This document shows positions 1 to 5,217 of a stretch of 13,718 nucleotides of DNA, one piece after another. Origin of the DNA: DAOTYE01 sp034434915 (GTDB lineage: Bacteria; Chloroflexota; Dehalococcoidia; Dehalococcoidales; RBG-16-60-22); the NCBI GenBank assembly GCA_034434915.1, contig DAOTYE010000032.1:1-13718 (forward strand), given 5' to 3'. Made by a program: the position numbers and the translations under genes. Within the stretch, counting starts at the first letter, position 1; each line of letters opens with the position of its first letter. Under the pieces are notes generated by a model. That model saw only the letters and a program-made list of their open reading frames with translations, ran no database searches and was not told the DNA's origin.

Positions 1-119
1 GGATTGCCTCGGTATATTCTCGTATGCTTGTTCGTGTCATGTTGCCTCCTTACGGTAACAGTTTTTCTGAGGCAACCATACCACCTTCGGTAACAATAAT
101 TATAAGTCAATTCGACCTC

Positions 120-148
120 TTGACAAACAGAAATCTGTCTGCTAGTCT
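120..148 (+). promoter_or_regulatory. sigma70-type promoter of the small zinc-ribbon gene
   Basis: TTGACA at 120-125 is a perfect -35 box. After a 17-base spacer, TAGTCT at 143-148 is a plausible -10 (three of six consensus bases, including the key first T, second A and last T). Transcription would start near 155, giving a very short leader before the ribosome binding site at 158-166. Assignment is by consensus match only. Confidence 0.55.
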
Positions 149-170
149 GCTGGTAAGAAGGAGGTGGGCA

Positions 171-308
171 ATGCAGGCGTATTGTATGAAGTGCAGAACC
201 ATGAGGGAAATCAAGAACCCGCAAGCCATTACGCTCAAGAACAAGCGCCCCGCCACCAGAGGCACCTGCCCCGTGTGTGGGACCAAAATCTTCCGCATCG
301 GCAAGTAA
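171..308 (+). CDS. small zinc-ribbon protein, DUF5679-like (45 aa)
   Basis: This encodes a 45-residue basic protein with two CxxC knuckles, C5-x2-C8 and C33-x2-C36, which should bind one zinc ion. The pattern (MQAYCMKC at the start, a central stretch KNPQAITLKNKRPAT, then CPVCGTKIFRIGK) matches what I recall of DUF5679 proteins, small stand-alone zinc ribbons whose members are sometimes linked to nucleic-acid or topoisomerase-type functions; the role here is unknown. I chose the ATG at 171 over an upstream in-frame ATG at 24 because AAGGAGGTG at 158-166 lies four bases before it, the promoter at 120-148 lies inside the longer version, and the extra 49 residues show no domain character. It is monocistronic and followed by 281 bases of structured noncoding DNA. 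Confidence 0.8.
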   Translation: MQAYCMKCRTMREIKNPQAITLKNKRPATRGTCPVCGTKIFRIGK

Positions 309-361
309 CTGGTACTTTTCCCTCTGACCCGGCTTTCATCTTAATCCATTTTTGATATCGT

Positions 362-418
362 GTATCGGGGGAGAGGTGTCTTCCCGATATGCGGCATATT
401 CAAGCATGCGAGCTTGAA
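362..418 (+). repeat. two consecutive hairpins downstream of the zinc-ribbon gene
   Basis: The first inverted repeat pairs ATCGGG at 364-369 with CCCGAT at 383-388, and can extend by A-T and G-T pairs on both sides. The second is a perfect 7-base inverted repeat, TTCAAGC at 399-405 and GCTTGAA at 412-418, around a 6-base loop. Neither is followed by a T-run, so they are not standard intrinsic terminators. They may stabilise the 3' end of the upstream mRNA or belong to a structured RNA. Confidence 0.4.
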
Positions 419-441
419 CGGAAGAGAGTAACTTTTAGATT
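414..441 (+). promoter_or_regulatory. possible promoter of the selenoprotein msrA
   Basis: TTGAAC at 414-419, a 16-base spacer and TAGATT at 436-441 make a moderate sigma70 match. The -35 overlaps the 3' arm of the hairpin at 399-418. If real, the RNA would start near 448, exactly at the 5' strand of the putative closing stem at 449-456, which is why I mention it. It is the best candidate I see between the terminator-like hairpin and the gene, but is weak. Confidence 0.3.
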
Positions 442-448
442 AAAACAC

Positions 449-539
449 CCTGTCTGAGGTGCTATTGAGAGATAGCGCCTCTTTCTTTTGCGGGTATCTG
501 ACATCCCCATGGCGAAAAGAGAGAAAAGTCGCAGACAGG
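449..539 (+). ncRNA. putative structured leader with three-way junction upstream of selenoprotein msrA
   Basis: Three helices can form at once. A closing stem pairs CCTGTCTG at 449-456 with CAGACAGG at 532-539 (8 perfect pairs). A hairpin occupies 457-481. A second inner helix pairs CTTTCTTTT at 481-489 with AAAAGAGAG at 515-523 (nine pairs, one G-U), enclosing a short GGG/CCC helix near 492-507. I do not recognise a known riboswitch class. The element ends about 50 bases before the start codon of msrA. It is inferred from manual base pairing only, so the fold and any function are uncertain. Confidence 0.35.
456..489 (+). terminator. intrinsic-terminator-like hairpin (possible attenuator)
   Basis: GAGGTGCTAT at 456-465 pairs with ATAGCGCCTC at 472-481 (ten pairs, one of them G-U) around the loop TGAGAG. 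It is followed directly by TTTCTTTT at 482-489. This has the form of a Rho-independent terminator. It could end transcription from the zinc-ribbon gene 150 bases upstream, or act as an attenuator in the leader of msrA. The T-run can also pair with a downstream purine run (see the structured-leader entry). Confidence 0.6.
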
Positions 540-589
540 CTTCCCGGCTAAAGGTAAACTGAAACTGGATGTTCTGAGGAGCTTCAGGT

Positions 590-1432
590 ATGCGTTCAAG
601 CTATTTGTTAGATAAAATCAGGTTCATTAGCGTGCTGGCGGGATTGGCGAGTGTCTTCCTGCTGGCATCCTGTGGGACCTCACCACAGCCTGAGGAGAAC
701 GCTCAGCAAACGGTCGCCTGTGAATTACCCGCAGACGTGAATACTTCTGATGAGGTGGATAATTTCATGATTACCAGAGCCGTCAGACCACTTATTGATA
801 CATTTGTGCCAGAGAAGGTTGAAACAGCCACCTTTGCCCTGGGCTGATTCTGGGGTCCTGATTCCCGGTTCGGGAGCATGCCGGGCGTTGTCCGCACGCG
901 TGTGGGCTATTCCGGCGGGACCACCCGAAATCCTGATTATGAGCACATCGGCGACCATGCCGAGTCCGTGCAGATTGAATATGACCCCACCCGGATTTCC
1001 TATGCCGAGCTTTTGGGTCTTTTCTGGAGAAGCCATGACCCCACCACGGAGCCCTATTCCAGCCAGTACGCCTCCATCATTTTCTATCACAATGAGGAGC
1101 AGAAACGTCTGGCAGAAGAAACCAAAGCACGTGAGGAAGCCAAGAGAAAACGCATGATTTATACCCGGATTCTGCCCGCTACTGAGTTTTACCAGGCAGA
1201 AGACTACCACCAGAAGTTCTATCTTCGTTTGCAGGATGATTTGATGCGGGAGTTCAGAGCGATGTATCCTGACTTTGATGACTTCATCCGGTCTACCGCG
1301 GCAGCGCGGGTGAACGGCTATGTTCACGGGCAGGGCACGCGGGAGACCCTTCAAAAAGAGATTGACAGCTACGGGTTGTCCCCTGCGGCGAGAGAAAAAC
1401 TCCGGGAGCTTTTCACCTCAGCGGGTCCGTAA
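590..1432 (+). CDS. msrA: selenocysteine-containing peptide methionine sulfoxide reductase A, predicted lipoprotein (TGA = Sec at residue 86)
   Basis: MsrA reduces methionine-S-sulfoxide in oxidised proteins. One frame runs from ATG 590 to TAA 1432 (280 residues), interrupted only by TGA at 845-847. The context is ATFALG-[TGA]-FWGPD, where MsrA has its catalytic Cys (GCFWG), so I read Sec86. Downstream motifs continue in frame: MPGVVRTRVGYSGG (97-110), GDHAES (121-126, catalytic Glu125), SQYASIIFY, and AEDYHQKFY. A hairpin fitting the bacterial SECIS rules follows the TGA. Residues 1-28 form a lipoprotein signal peptide with lipobox LASC, Cys28 being the lipid anchor. The ATG is supported by GAGGAG at 576-581. 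No Cys follows Sec86; the only other Cys is C44, so the resolving partner is unclear. The Asp of the classical GNDHGTQY segment is missing, and a Pro-Asp follows FWG in place of the E. coli Val-Glu; I believe both are typical of this subfamily. Confidence 0.88.
845..885 (+). promoter_or_regulatory. bacterial SECIS-like element at the Sec TGA codon
   Basis: Right after TGA (845-847), a stem forms between TTCCC at 862-866 and GGGAG at 872-876 (one G-U pair), with loop GGTTC at 867-871. A lower extension pairs TG at 859-860 with CA at 877-878, leaving A861 bulged. The apical loop starts 19 bases after the TGA and opens with GG. This fits the published bacterial SECIS rules as I know them: small loop, a G in its first two positions, and 16-37 bases from the TGA. 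An alternative pairing of CCCGG at 864-868 with CCGGG at 881-885 is possible. SelB would bind this hairpin to recode the codon. Confidence 0.7.
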
Positions 1433-1441
1433 CCCGTTTCT

Positions 1442-1470
1442 TTGACACCCCTCAGAGCCAGTGTTATCAT
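1442..1470 (+). promoter_or_regulatory. strong sigma70-type promoter of the TIGR03936-tilS operon
   Basis: TTGACA at 1442-1447 (perfect), a 17-base spacer, and TATCAT at 1465-1470 (five of six). Transcription would start near 1477, about 40 bases before the ATG at 1517. The promoter starts only ten bases after the msrA stop, so this operon is transcribed independently. Confidence 0.75.
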
Positions 1471-1516
1471 GGTGCTGAATAAAAACACGGCAGGTTTTTT
1501 CAGGTTTTGAGGGGGT

Positions 1517-2164
1517 ATGCAGAGGCTGCGCGTGCGCTTCACCCGCGGACCGGAAATCAAATACATCTCCCATCTTGATATCATGCGCTTGTGGCAGAGA
1601 GCCCTGACCCGCGCCGGGATAGACATTGCTTATTCCGCCGGTTTCAATCCCCATCCCAGGATTTCACTTGCGGTGCCGCTTGCCATCGGCGTCACCAGTG
1701 AAGCTGAGCTCATGGATGTTATCTTGGAGAAGCCCGTTTCCCCGCACTATTTCACTTCTGCCGTGAGCCAGCAACTGCCGCCGGGGATGACCATTGCTCA
1801 GGTGGTCCAGGTGGCGCCAGAATTGCCTTCACTGCAATCACAGGTGCGCTTTGCGGAATATGCTGTTGAGATTGAGACGGGCAGGGAGAAACATGAGATA
1901 GAATCAGCTATTAACGCCTTGCTCTCCCGCAGTGAATTGTCCTGGGAGCACCGGAGGGATACCGGGGCGAAGAAATATGACCTGCGGGCGCTTATTGACG
2001 ACCTGTGGCTCATGGCGTGGCAGAAGGGGTCATGCACCATTGGCATGAGACTGCGCTGTGACAGCGCCGGTTCAGGGCGGCCGGAGCAGGTAGCGCTGGC
2101 GCTCGGCTTTGACCAGCCGCCCCTTGCCATGCACCGCACCAGGCTCATCATAGGCGGGAATTAG
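1517..2164 (+). CDS. TIGR03936 family radical SAM-linked protein (DUF2344)
   Basis: This 215-residue protein matches the TIGR03936/DUF2344 family from its first residues. MQRLRVRFTRGPEIKYISHLD, the segment RALTRAGIDIAYSAGFNPHPRIS (about 29-50) and the following PLAIGVTSEAELMDV are family hallmarks. The family usually sits fused to or beside a B12-binding radical SAM protein (TIGR03960) and is thought to work in RNA modification or ribosome-linked processes, but the exact reaction is not known to me. That partner is not in this window. The ATG at 1517 is supported by GAGG at 1509-1512 and by alignment to the family N-terminus. It is first in an operon: tilS begins 25 bases after its stop, so a role near tRNA maturation is suggested by context only. 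Confidence 0.82.
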   Translation: MQRLRVRFTRGPEIKYISHLDIMRLWQRALTRAGIDIAYSAGFNPHPRISLAVPLAIGVTSEAELMDVILEKPVSPHYFTSAVSQQLPPGMTIAQVVQVAPELPSLQSQVRFAEYAVEIETGREKHEIESAINALLSRSELSWEHRRDTGAKKYDLRALIDDLWLMAWQKGSCTIGMRLRCDSAGSGRPEQVALALGFDQPPLAMHRTRLIIGGN

Positions 2165-2189
2165 TCCCAATGCGGCGCAAGGAGATGTA

Positions 2190-3629
2190 GTGACTGGACA
2201 ATCAGAAGGGTTAGCGTCTCATGTGCTCTCTTTTGTGCGGGCGCGCCACCTTATTACCGAGGGGGAAACGCTCGTTGTGGCGGTCTCCGGCGGGCCGGAC
2301 TCAGTCTGCCTGCTCCATGTTCTTGCCTCGTTACAAAAGGAGCTGAGCCTTAAACTCCACGTGGCTCATCTGAACCATCAACTCCGCGGCGCTGATTCAG
2401 ATGCCGATGCGCAATTTGTCGCTGGATTGGCAAAGAAGTTAAAGCTTCCCGCGGTCATTGAATCAAGAGATGTGAACGCGTACCGGGTCAGGCACCGCCT
2501 TTCCCTTGAGGAAGCGGCACGCGAGGTGCGGTATGCCTTCCTGGCGCAGGTGGCAGAGTCAGTCGGCGCACGGAAAGTGGCGGTGGGGCACACGCAGGAC
2601 GACCATCTTGAGACCATCCTGATGCACCTCATCAGGGGGAGCGGGACGCGGGGTCTGCGCGGTCTGCGGGCGGTGAGCCAATGGCGGATTGGTGGCAGGC
2701 AATTAACCATTATCCGTCCTCTGCTTGAGGTGAGCAGACGGGAAACTGAAGAATACTGCCGCAGGCACAAGGTCAACCCCAGGCTTGACGCTTCCAACCT
2801 CTCACTCTCACCGTTCAGAAATCGCATCCGGCTCAAGTTATTGCCTTTGCTCAGAAGCTATAATCCGCATATTGAAACGGCCCTGCTGAGGATGGCGCGC
2901 ATCGCCGCGGACGAACTTGACTTTCTGGATGATGAAGTTGCCCGCCACTGGGACACAGTAGTCCGTGAGCGTGATGGCGTAGTGATACTTGCTAAAAGCG
3001 AGTTCCTGAAATTGCCGATGGCGCTGAAACGGCACCTGCTCCGGGCGGCGATTGAAAAGCTGATGGGCAATGTGAGAGATATTGAGTCGCGCCACATTGA
3101 GGAGGTCCTGCTGGCGCTGGACAAACAGGCAGGGAAGCGCATCTGCCTGCCTGACGGCGTTACCTTCGCCGTGGACTATGATAGCTATATTCTATCTACC
3201 AGTCCCACCACTCTGTCCCCCCTCCCCATTCTGAAAGGCGAATCTGTCCTGAAAGTACCGGGCAGGACCGAGGTAGCAGGTTGGGCTTTTGAGGCTGGAA
3301 TAATTGACCGTAGTCAGATGCCTGAGACATATGGCGATGACCAATTCACGGCGTATCTTGATGCGGAAAGGGCTGGAAATAAGCTCATCGTGCGCACACG
3401 GCGGCGGGGCGACCGATTTCAGCCGCTCGGCATGAGCCGGCAGAAGAAGCTGGGCGAGTTCATGATTGACGCCAAAATCCCGCAGTCGGGGCGCAGTCGC
3501 ATCCCGCTCGTCTGCTCGCCAGAGGGCATCCTGTGGGTGGTGGGCTACCGCATAGCTGAGCAGGCTAAGGTTACCGATGCCACTACGCGAGTCCTGCGGC
3601 TGGAGGCGAAGCAAGTTGGGCGACCTTGA
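2190..3629 (+). CDS. tilS: tRNA(Ile)-lysidine synthetase TilS
   Basis: TilS attaches lysine, with ATP, to C34 of the CAU-anticodon tRNA-Ile, making lysidine, so that the tRNA reads AUA and is charged with isoleucine. The 479-residue protein has the PP-loop SGGPDS at 33-38, HLNHQLRG at 60-67, and GHTQDDHLETILMHLIRGSG, which form the N-type ATP pyrophosphatase core. The central part is the helical linker, and the C-terminal domain has RRRGDRFQPLG, KKLGEFMIDAKIP and RIPLV. This is the full long form of the family. Translation starts at GTG 2190 with AAGGAG at 2179-2184 five bases before it; the ATG at 2185 meets a stop at once. Its last bases overlap the start of the next gene. Confidence 0.95.
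   Translation: MTGQSEGLASHVLSFVRARHLITEGETLVVAVSGGPDSVCLLHVLASLQKELSLKLHVAHLNHQLRGADSDADAQFVAGLAKKLKLPAVIESRDVNAYRVRHRLSLEEAAREVRYAFLAQVAESVGARKVAVGHTQDDHLETILMHLIRGSGTRGLRGLRAVSQWRIGGRQLTIIRPLLEVSRRETEEYCRRHKVNPRLDASNLSLSPFRNRIRLKLLPLLRSYNPHIETALLRMARIAADELDFLDDEVARHWDTVVRERDGVVILAKSEFLKLPMALKRHLLRAAIEKLMGNVRDIESRHIEEVLLALDKQAGKRICLPDGVTFAVDYDSYILSTSPTTLSPLPILKGESVLKVPGRTEVAGWAFEAGIIDRSQMPETYGDDQFTAYLDAERAGNKLIVRTRRRGDRFQPLGMSRQKKLGEFMIDAKIPQSGRSRIPLVCSPEGILWVVGYRIAEQAKVTDATTRVLRLEAKQVGRP
3602..3606 (+). promoter_or_regulatory. ribosome binding site deciding a TTG start
   Basis: GGAGG at 3602-3606, inside the end of tilS, lies nine bases before TTG 3616. It supports the TTG over an ATG at 3577 that would put 13 further residues, without domain character, inside tilS. 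Confidence 0.5.
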
Positions 3630-3933
3630 AAAAGCGGAAGAAATAGCAGAAAAGCTCAGGAGAGAGCCTTACCGCCTGCTCACCAACGACTGCATCATAA
3701 AGGCGTTCAGGCTCAAAAGACGTTGCCGCGAGCTGGGGATTCAGGCAAAAGTGGTCATCTGCATCGGGCGCTCCCGCGCAAAGCTGTTCGGGCGCTGGTT
3801 GACCATTCCGGTCATACACAGCTGGGGCGAGGTGGCGGGGAAGCGGATTGAGGTGTCAAGACCGCTGGGCGCGGCGGGGATGTGGGGCATTGTGCCGGTG
3901 AACATCAAGCCGGTGGTGGCGGTGCGGATTTAA
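3616..3933 (+). CDS. small transglutaminase-like (Transglut_core3-type) protein
   Basis: This 105-residue protein keeps the pattern of a minimal transglutaminase or cysteine-protease-like fold: TNDCIIKAFRLKRRCRELGI with Cys26 at the start of a helix, then AKVVICIG, then IPVIHSWGEVAGKRIEV with His68, and an acidic Glu79 in the third catalytic position. Small relatives of this type occur as the leader-peptidase partner of lasso peptide clusters (B2/PF13471), but no lasso precursor, RRE protein or cyclase is present here, so that role is not supported. The gene starts at TTG 3616 within tilS and overlaps it by 14 bases, which indicates translational coupling. The substrate is unknown. The fold assignment is from motif pattern and should be treated as moderate. 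Confidence 0.65.
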   Translation: MGDLEKAEEIAEKLRREPYRLLTNDCIIKAFRLKRRCRELGIQAKVVICIGRSRAKLFGRWLTIPVIHSWGEVAGKRIEVSRPLGAAGMWGIVPVNIKPVVAVRI

Positions 3934-3958
3934 GAGGGAGGTTCTTTTACTTCCCTTT
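3933..3958. terminator. weak hairpin between convergent genes
   Basis: GGGAGG at 3936-3941 pairs with CTTCCC at 3950-3955 (one G-U pair) around TTCTTTTA, and the stem can extend by three weaker pairs. It lies between the plus-strand transglutaminase-like stop and the minus-strand arsM stop, so it may reduce readthrough both ways. There is no long T-run on either strand, hence low confidence. Confidence 0.3.
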
Positions 3959-4780
3959 CACGCCCTGCACTTTTATGCTTAAGACTGAGCTGGCGAACTC
4001 CTGTATCTTCTCCGCCGGCATCTTCAGCTCCCTGACGATGGCGATTGCAGTGGGGTCGTTCGCCAGGCAGTCAATGGGGAACAAGGTTTCCGCAACTACT
4101 TTTACCTGCTGGAAGCCGGCTGACCTGATGGTGTTCAGGTAATCTTCTTTGAGCAGGGCTCCGGAGATACAGCCCACGTATGCCGCAACTGATTTCCTGA
4201 TGACGTCAGGCAGTTCTTTCAGCAGGACGATGTCTGACACCATGAGCCTGCCGCCGGGCTTGAGGGCGCGGAAGGCTTCACGGAAGACCTGCGGCTTGTC
4301 CGGAGAGAGATTGATGACACAGTTGGAGATGATGGCGTCCACGCTGTTATCCGCCACCGGCAGGTGCTCAATTTCCCCCAGCCGGAACTCTACATTGGCG
4401 TAGTCTCCTTTGCGGGCGTTCTCACGCGCTTTTTCAACCATCTCCGGTGTCATGTCCACGCCGATAACCCTGCCCCTTTTCCCCACCCTGCTGGCGGCGA
4501 GGAAGCAGTCAAAACCAGCCCCTGAGCCAAGGTCAAGGACGGTTTCCCCCTCTTTCAATGATGCCAGCGCCACGGGATTGCTACAGCCCAGCCCCAGATT
4601 GGCTCCCTCCGGCACCGCTGAGAGCTCTTCATCTGAGTAGCCGATTTTTTTGCTGATAGTGGCTGCCAGGTCAGCACCGCCACAGCAGGAGGCAGAAGCC
4701 CCATCACAGCAGGACTTCCCCTTTCTGGCGATTCTGGCATAGCCTTCTCTAACCCGTTTCTTTATTTCTGCCTCTTTCAT
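3947..4780 (-). CDS. arsM: arsenite S-adenosylmethionine methyltransferase
   Basis: ArsM transfers methyl groups from S-adenosylmethionine to As(III), giving methylated and volatile arsenicals, in the cytosol. The 277-residue protein has SAM motif I VLDLGSGAGFD (81-91), the acidic end of strand 2 in VIGVDMTPEMV, and the arsenic-binding Cys positions in LGCSNP (C66), ISNCVINLSPDK (C154) and YVGCISGAL (C204). A second pair of signatures is the Cys-rich N-terminus, C24-C25 and C32-C33, where the fourth conserved Cys of ArsM lies. The start ATG is preceded by GAGGAG at 4788-4793. It follows the HgcC-like regulator by 16 bases and almost certainly shares its promoter. The arsenite substrate is inferred from family motifs; some homologues act on other metalloids. 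Confidence 0.92.
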   Translation of the reverse strand: MKEAEIKKRVREGYARIARKGKSCCDGASASCCGGADLAATISKKIGYSDEELSAVPEGANLGLGCSNPVALASLKEGETVLDLGSGAGFDCFLAASRVGKRGRVIGVDMTPEMVEKARENARKGDYANVEFRLGEIEHLPVADNSVDAIISNCVINLSPDKPQVFREAFRALKPGGRLMVSDIVLLKELPDVIRKSVAAYVGCISGALLKEDYLNTIRSAGFQQVKVVAETLFPIDCLANDPTAIAIVRELKMPAEKIQEFASSVLSIKVQGVKGK

Positions 4781-4796
4781 TTCCAGACTCCTCTAT

Positions 4797-5036
4797 TTAC
4801 TTTAGTATCTCTTTCACCATTGGACCGAGCATATCTTTTGCCGTTTTAGCGAACTCCTCTGCTTTCACCAGGAACAGACAGCATACTTTGCCCTCACACC
4901 CTGAGCTGATGACCACGAATTTATCTCCGGTTTTTATCTCTGCTTTCTCCCTGACCTCTTTGGGCAGGACAAGCTGTCCCCTGGCATCAACTGAAACGAT
5001 GGCGTCAACCTGACAGCAATTCATATTTTTGAGCAT
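4797..5036 (-). CDS. Cys-rich AbrB/SpoVT-family protein, HgcC-like (HgcAB-associated)
   Basis: The 79-residue protein has a swapped-hairpin AbrB domain at about 10-42 (AIVSVDARGQLVLPKEVREK and IKTGDKF), which normally dimerises and binds DNA. Unusual for AbrB proteins, it carries two Cys clusters, C7-C8 near the N-terminus and C47 with C52-C53, which could bind a metal or metalloid. The sequence resembles the family annotated as HgcAB-associated protein HgcC, but hgcA and hgcB, the mercury methylation genes, are not in this window. The ATG at 5036 is supported by GAGGTGA at 5043-5049; a second Met is at residue 5. It precedes arsM in the same operon, and its promoter is overlapped by palindromes, so autoregulation in response to a thiophilic metalloid is a reasonable inference. 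Confidence 0.75.
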   Translation of the reverse strand: MLKNMNCCQVDAIVSVDARGQLVLPKEVREKAEIKTGDKFVVISSGCEGKVCCLFLVKAEEFAKTAKDMLGPMVKEILK

Positions 5037-5050
5037 AGAGCTTCACCTCA

Positions 5051-5086
5051 ATTCTGAAAAGTAAGATTAATCTGATAAATCAGAAT
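5051..5086. promoter_or_regulatory. nested palindromes overlapping the arsM operon promoter (probable operator)
   Basis: Three symmetric elements are packed here: ATTCTGA at 5051-5057 with its exact complement TCAGAAT at 5080-5086; the perfect 10-base palindrome AGATTAATCT at 5064-5073; and CTGAT-AA-ATCAG at 5072-5083. They cover the -10 box and the expected transcription start of the minus-strand promoter, the usual place for a repressor site. The likely binder is the AbrB-like product of the first gene, or an ArsR elsewhere. Confidence 0.55.
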
Positions 5087-5110
5087 ACACCAAAACAGGA
5101 GGGATGTCAA
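5082..5110 (-). promoter_or_regulatory. sigma70-type promoter of the hgcC-like/arsM operon
   Basis: On the minus strand, TTGACA (complement of 5105-5110) is a perfect -35. A 17-base spacer leads to TATTCT (complement of 5082-5087), a five-of-six... match except for the C, so a good -10. The leader is about 40 bases. Confidence 0.75.
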
Positions 5111-5140
5111 GTGACTTCAACTTCATTTGCGGATTTTTCT

Positions 5141-5163
5141 GTCATTGCGGGCGAAGCAATGAC
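5141..5163. repeat. REP-like palindrome
   Basis: GTCATTGC at 5141-5148 and GCAATGAC at 5156-5163 are perfect inverted repeats around GGGCGAA. The sequence resembles the widespread dispersed bacterial repeat that begins GTCATTGCGAGCGAAG. It lies downstream of the stop of the nicotinate phosphoribosyltransferase gene and behind the hgcC-like promoter. With no T-run on the minus strand it is not a clear terminator, though it may protect the 3' end of the purine/NAD operon mRNA. Confidence 0.55.
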
Positions 5164-5217
5164 GGCGCCAACCAAAACGGAACAAAGCCTGCAGTTGGTG
5201 CAATGGGCTGGGTGTTA

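Noticed and set aside
590..847. Separate 85-residue hypothetical lipoprotein ending at TGA
   Set aside because: The frame continues through the TGA without a shift, and MsrA motifs start right before it (ATFALG) and go on right after it (FWG). One gene with Sec explains both halves.
725..1354. 209-residue minus-strand ORF
   Set aside because: It is antisense to the selenoprotein msrA and has no recognisable motif.
878..1432. N-terminally truncated MsrA starting at ATG 878
   Set aside because: This version would lack the catalytic residue and the FWG strand, and no good ribosome binding site precedes 878.
590..1432. Pseudogene of msrA with a nonsense mutation
   Set aside because: The only disruption is TGA at the one residue Sec is known to replace in MsrA, with a SECIS-like hairpin and otherwise intact motifs. 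Decay would not be expected to be that selective.
3616..3933. Lasso peptide maturation gene
   Set aside because: The fold pattern alone recalls B2 proteins, but no precursor peptide, RRE protein or cyclase is found nearby.
5141..5163. Intrinsic terminator for the purine/NAD operon
   Set aside because: The hairpin is perfect but not followed by a T-run on the minus strand; better described as a REP-like repeat.
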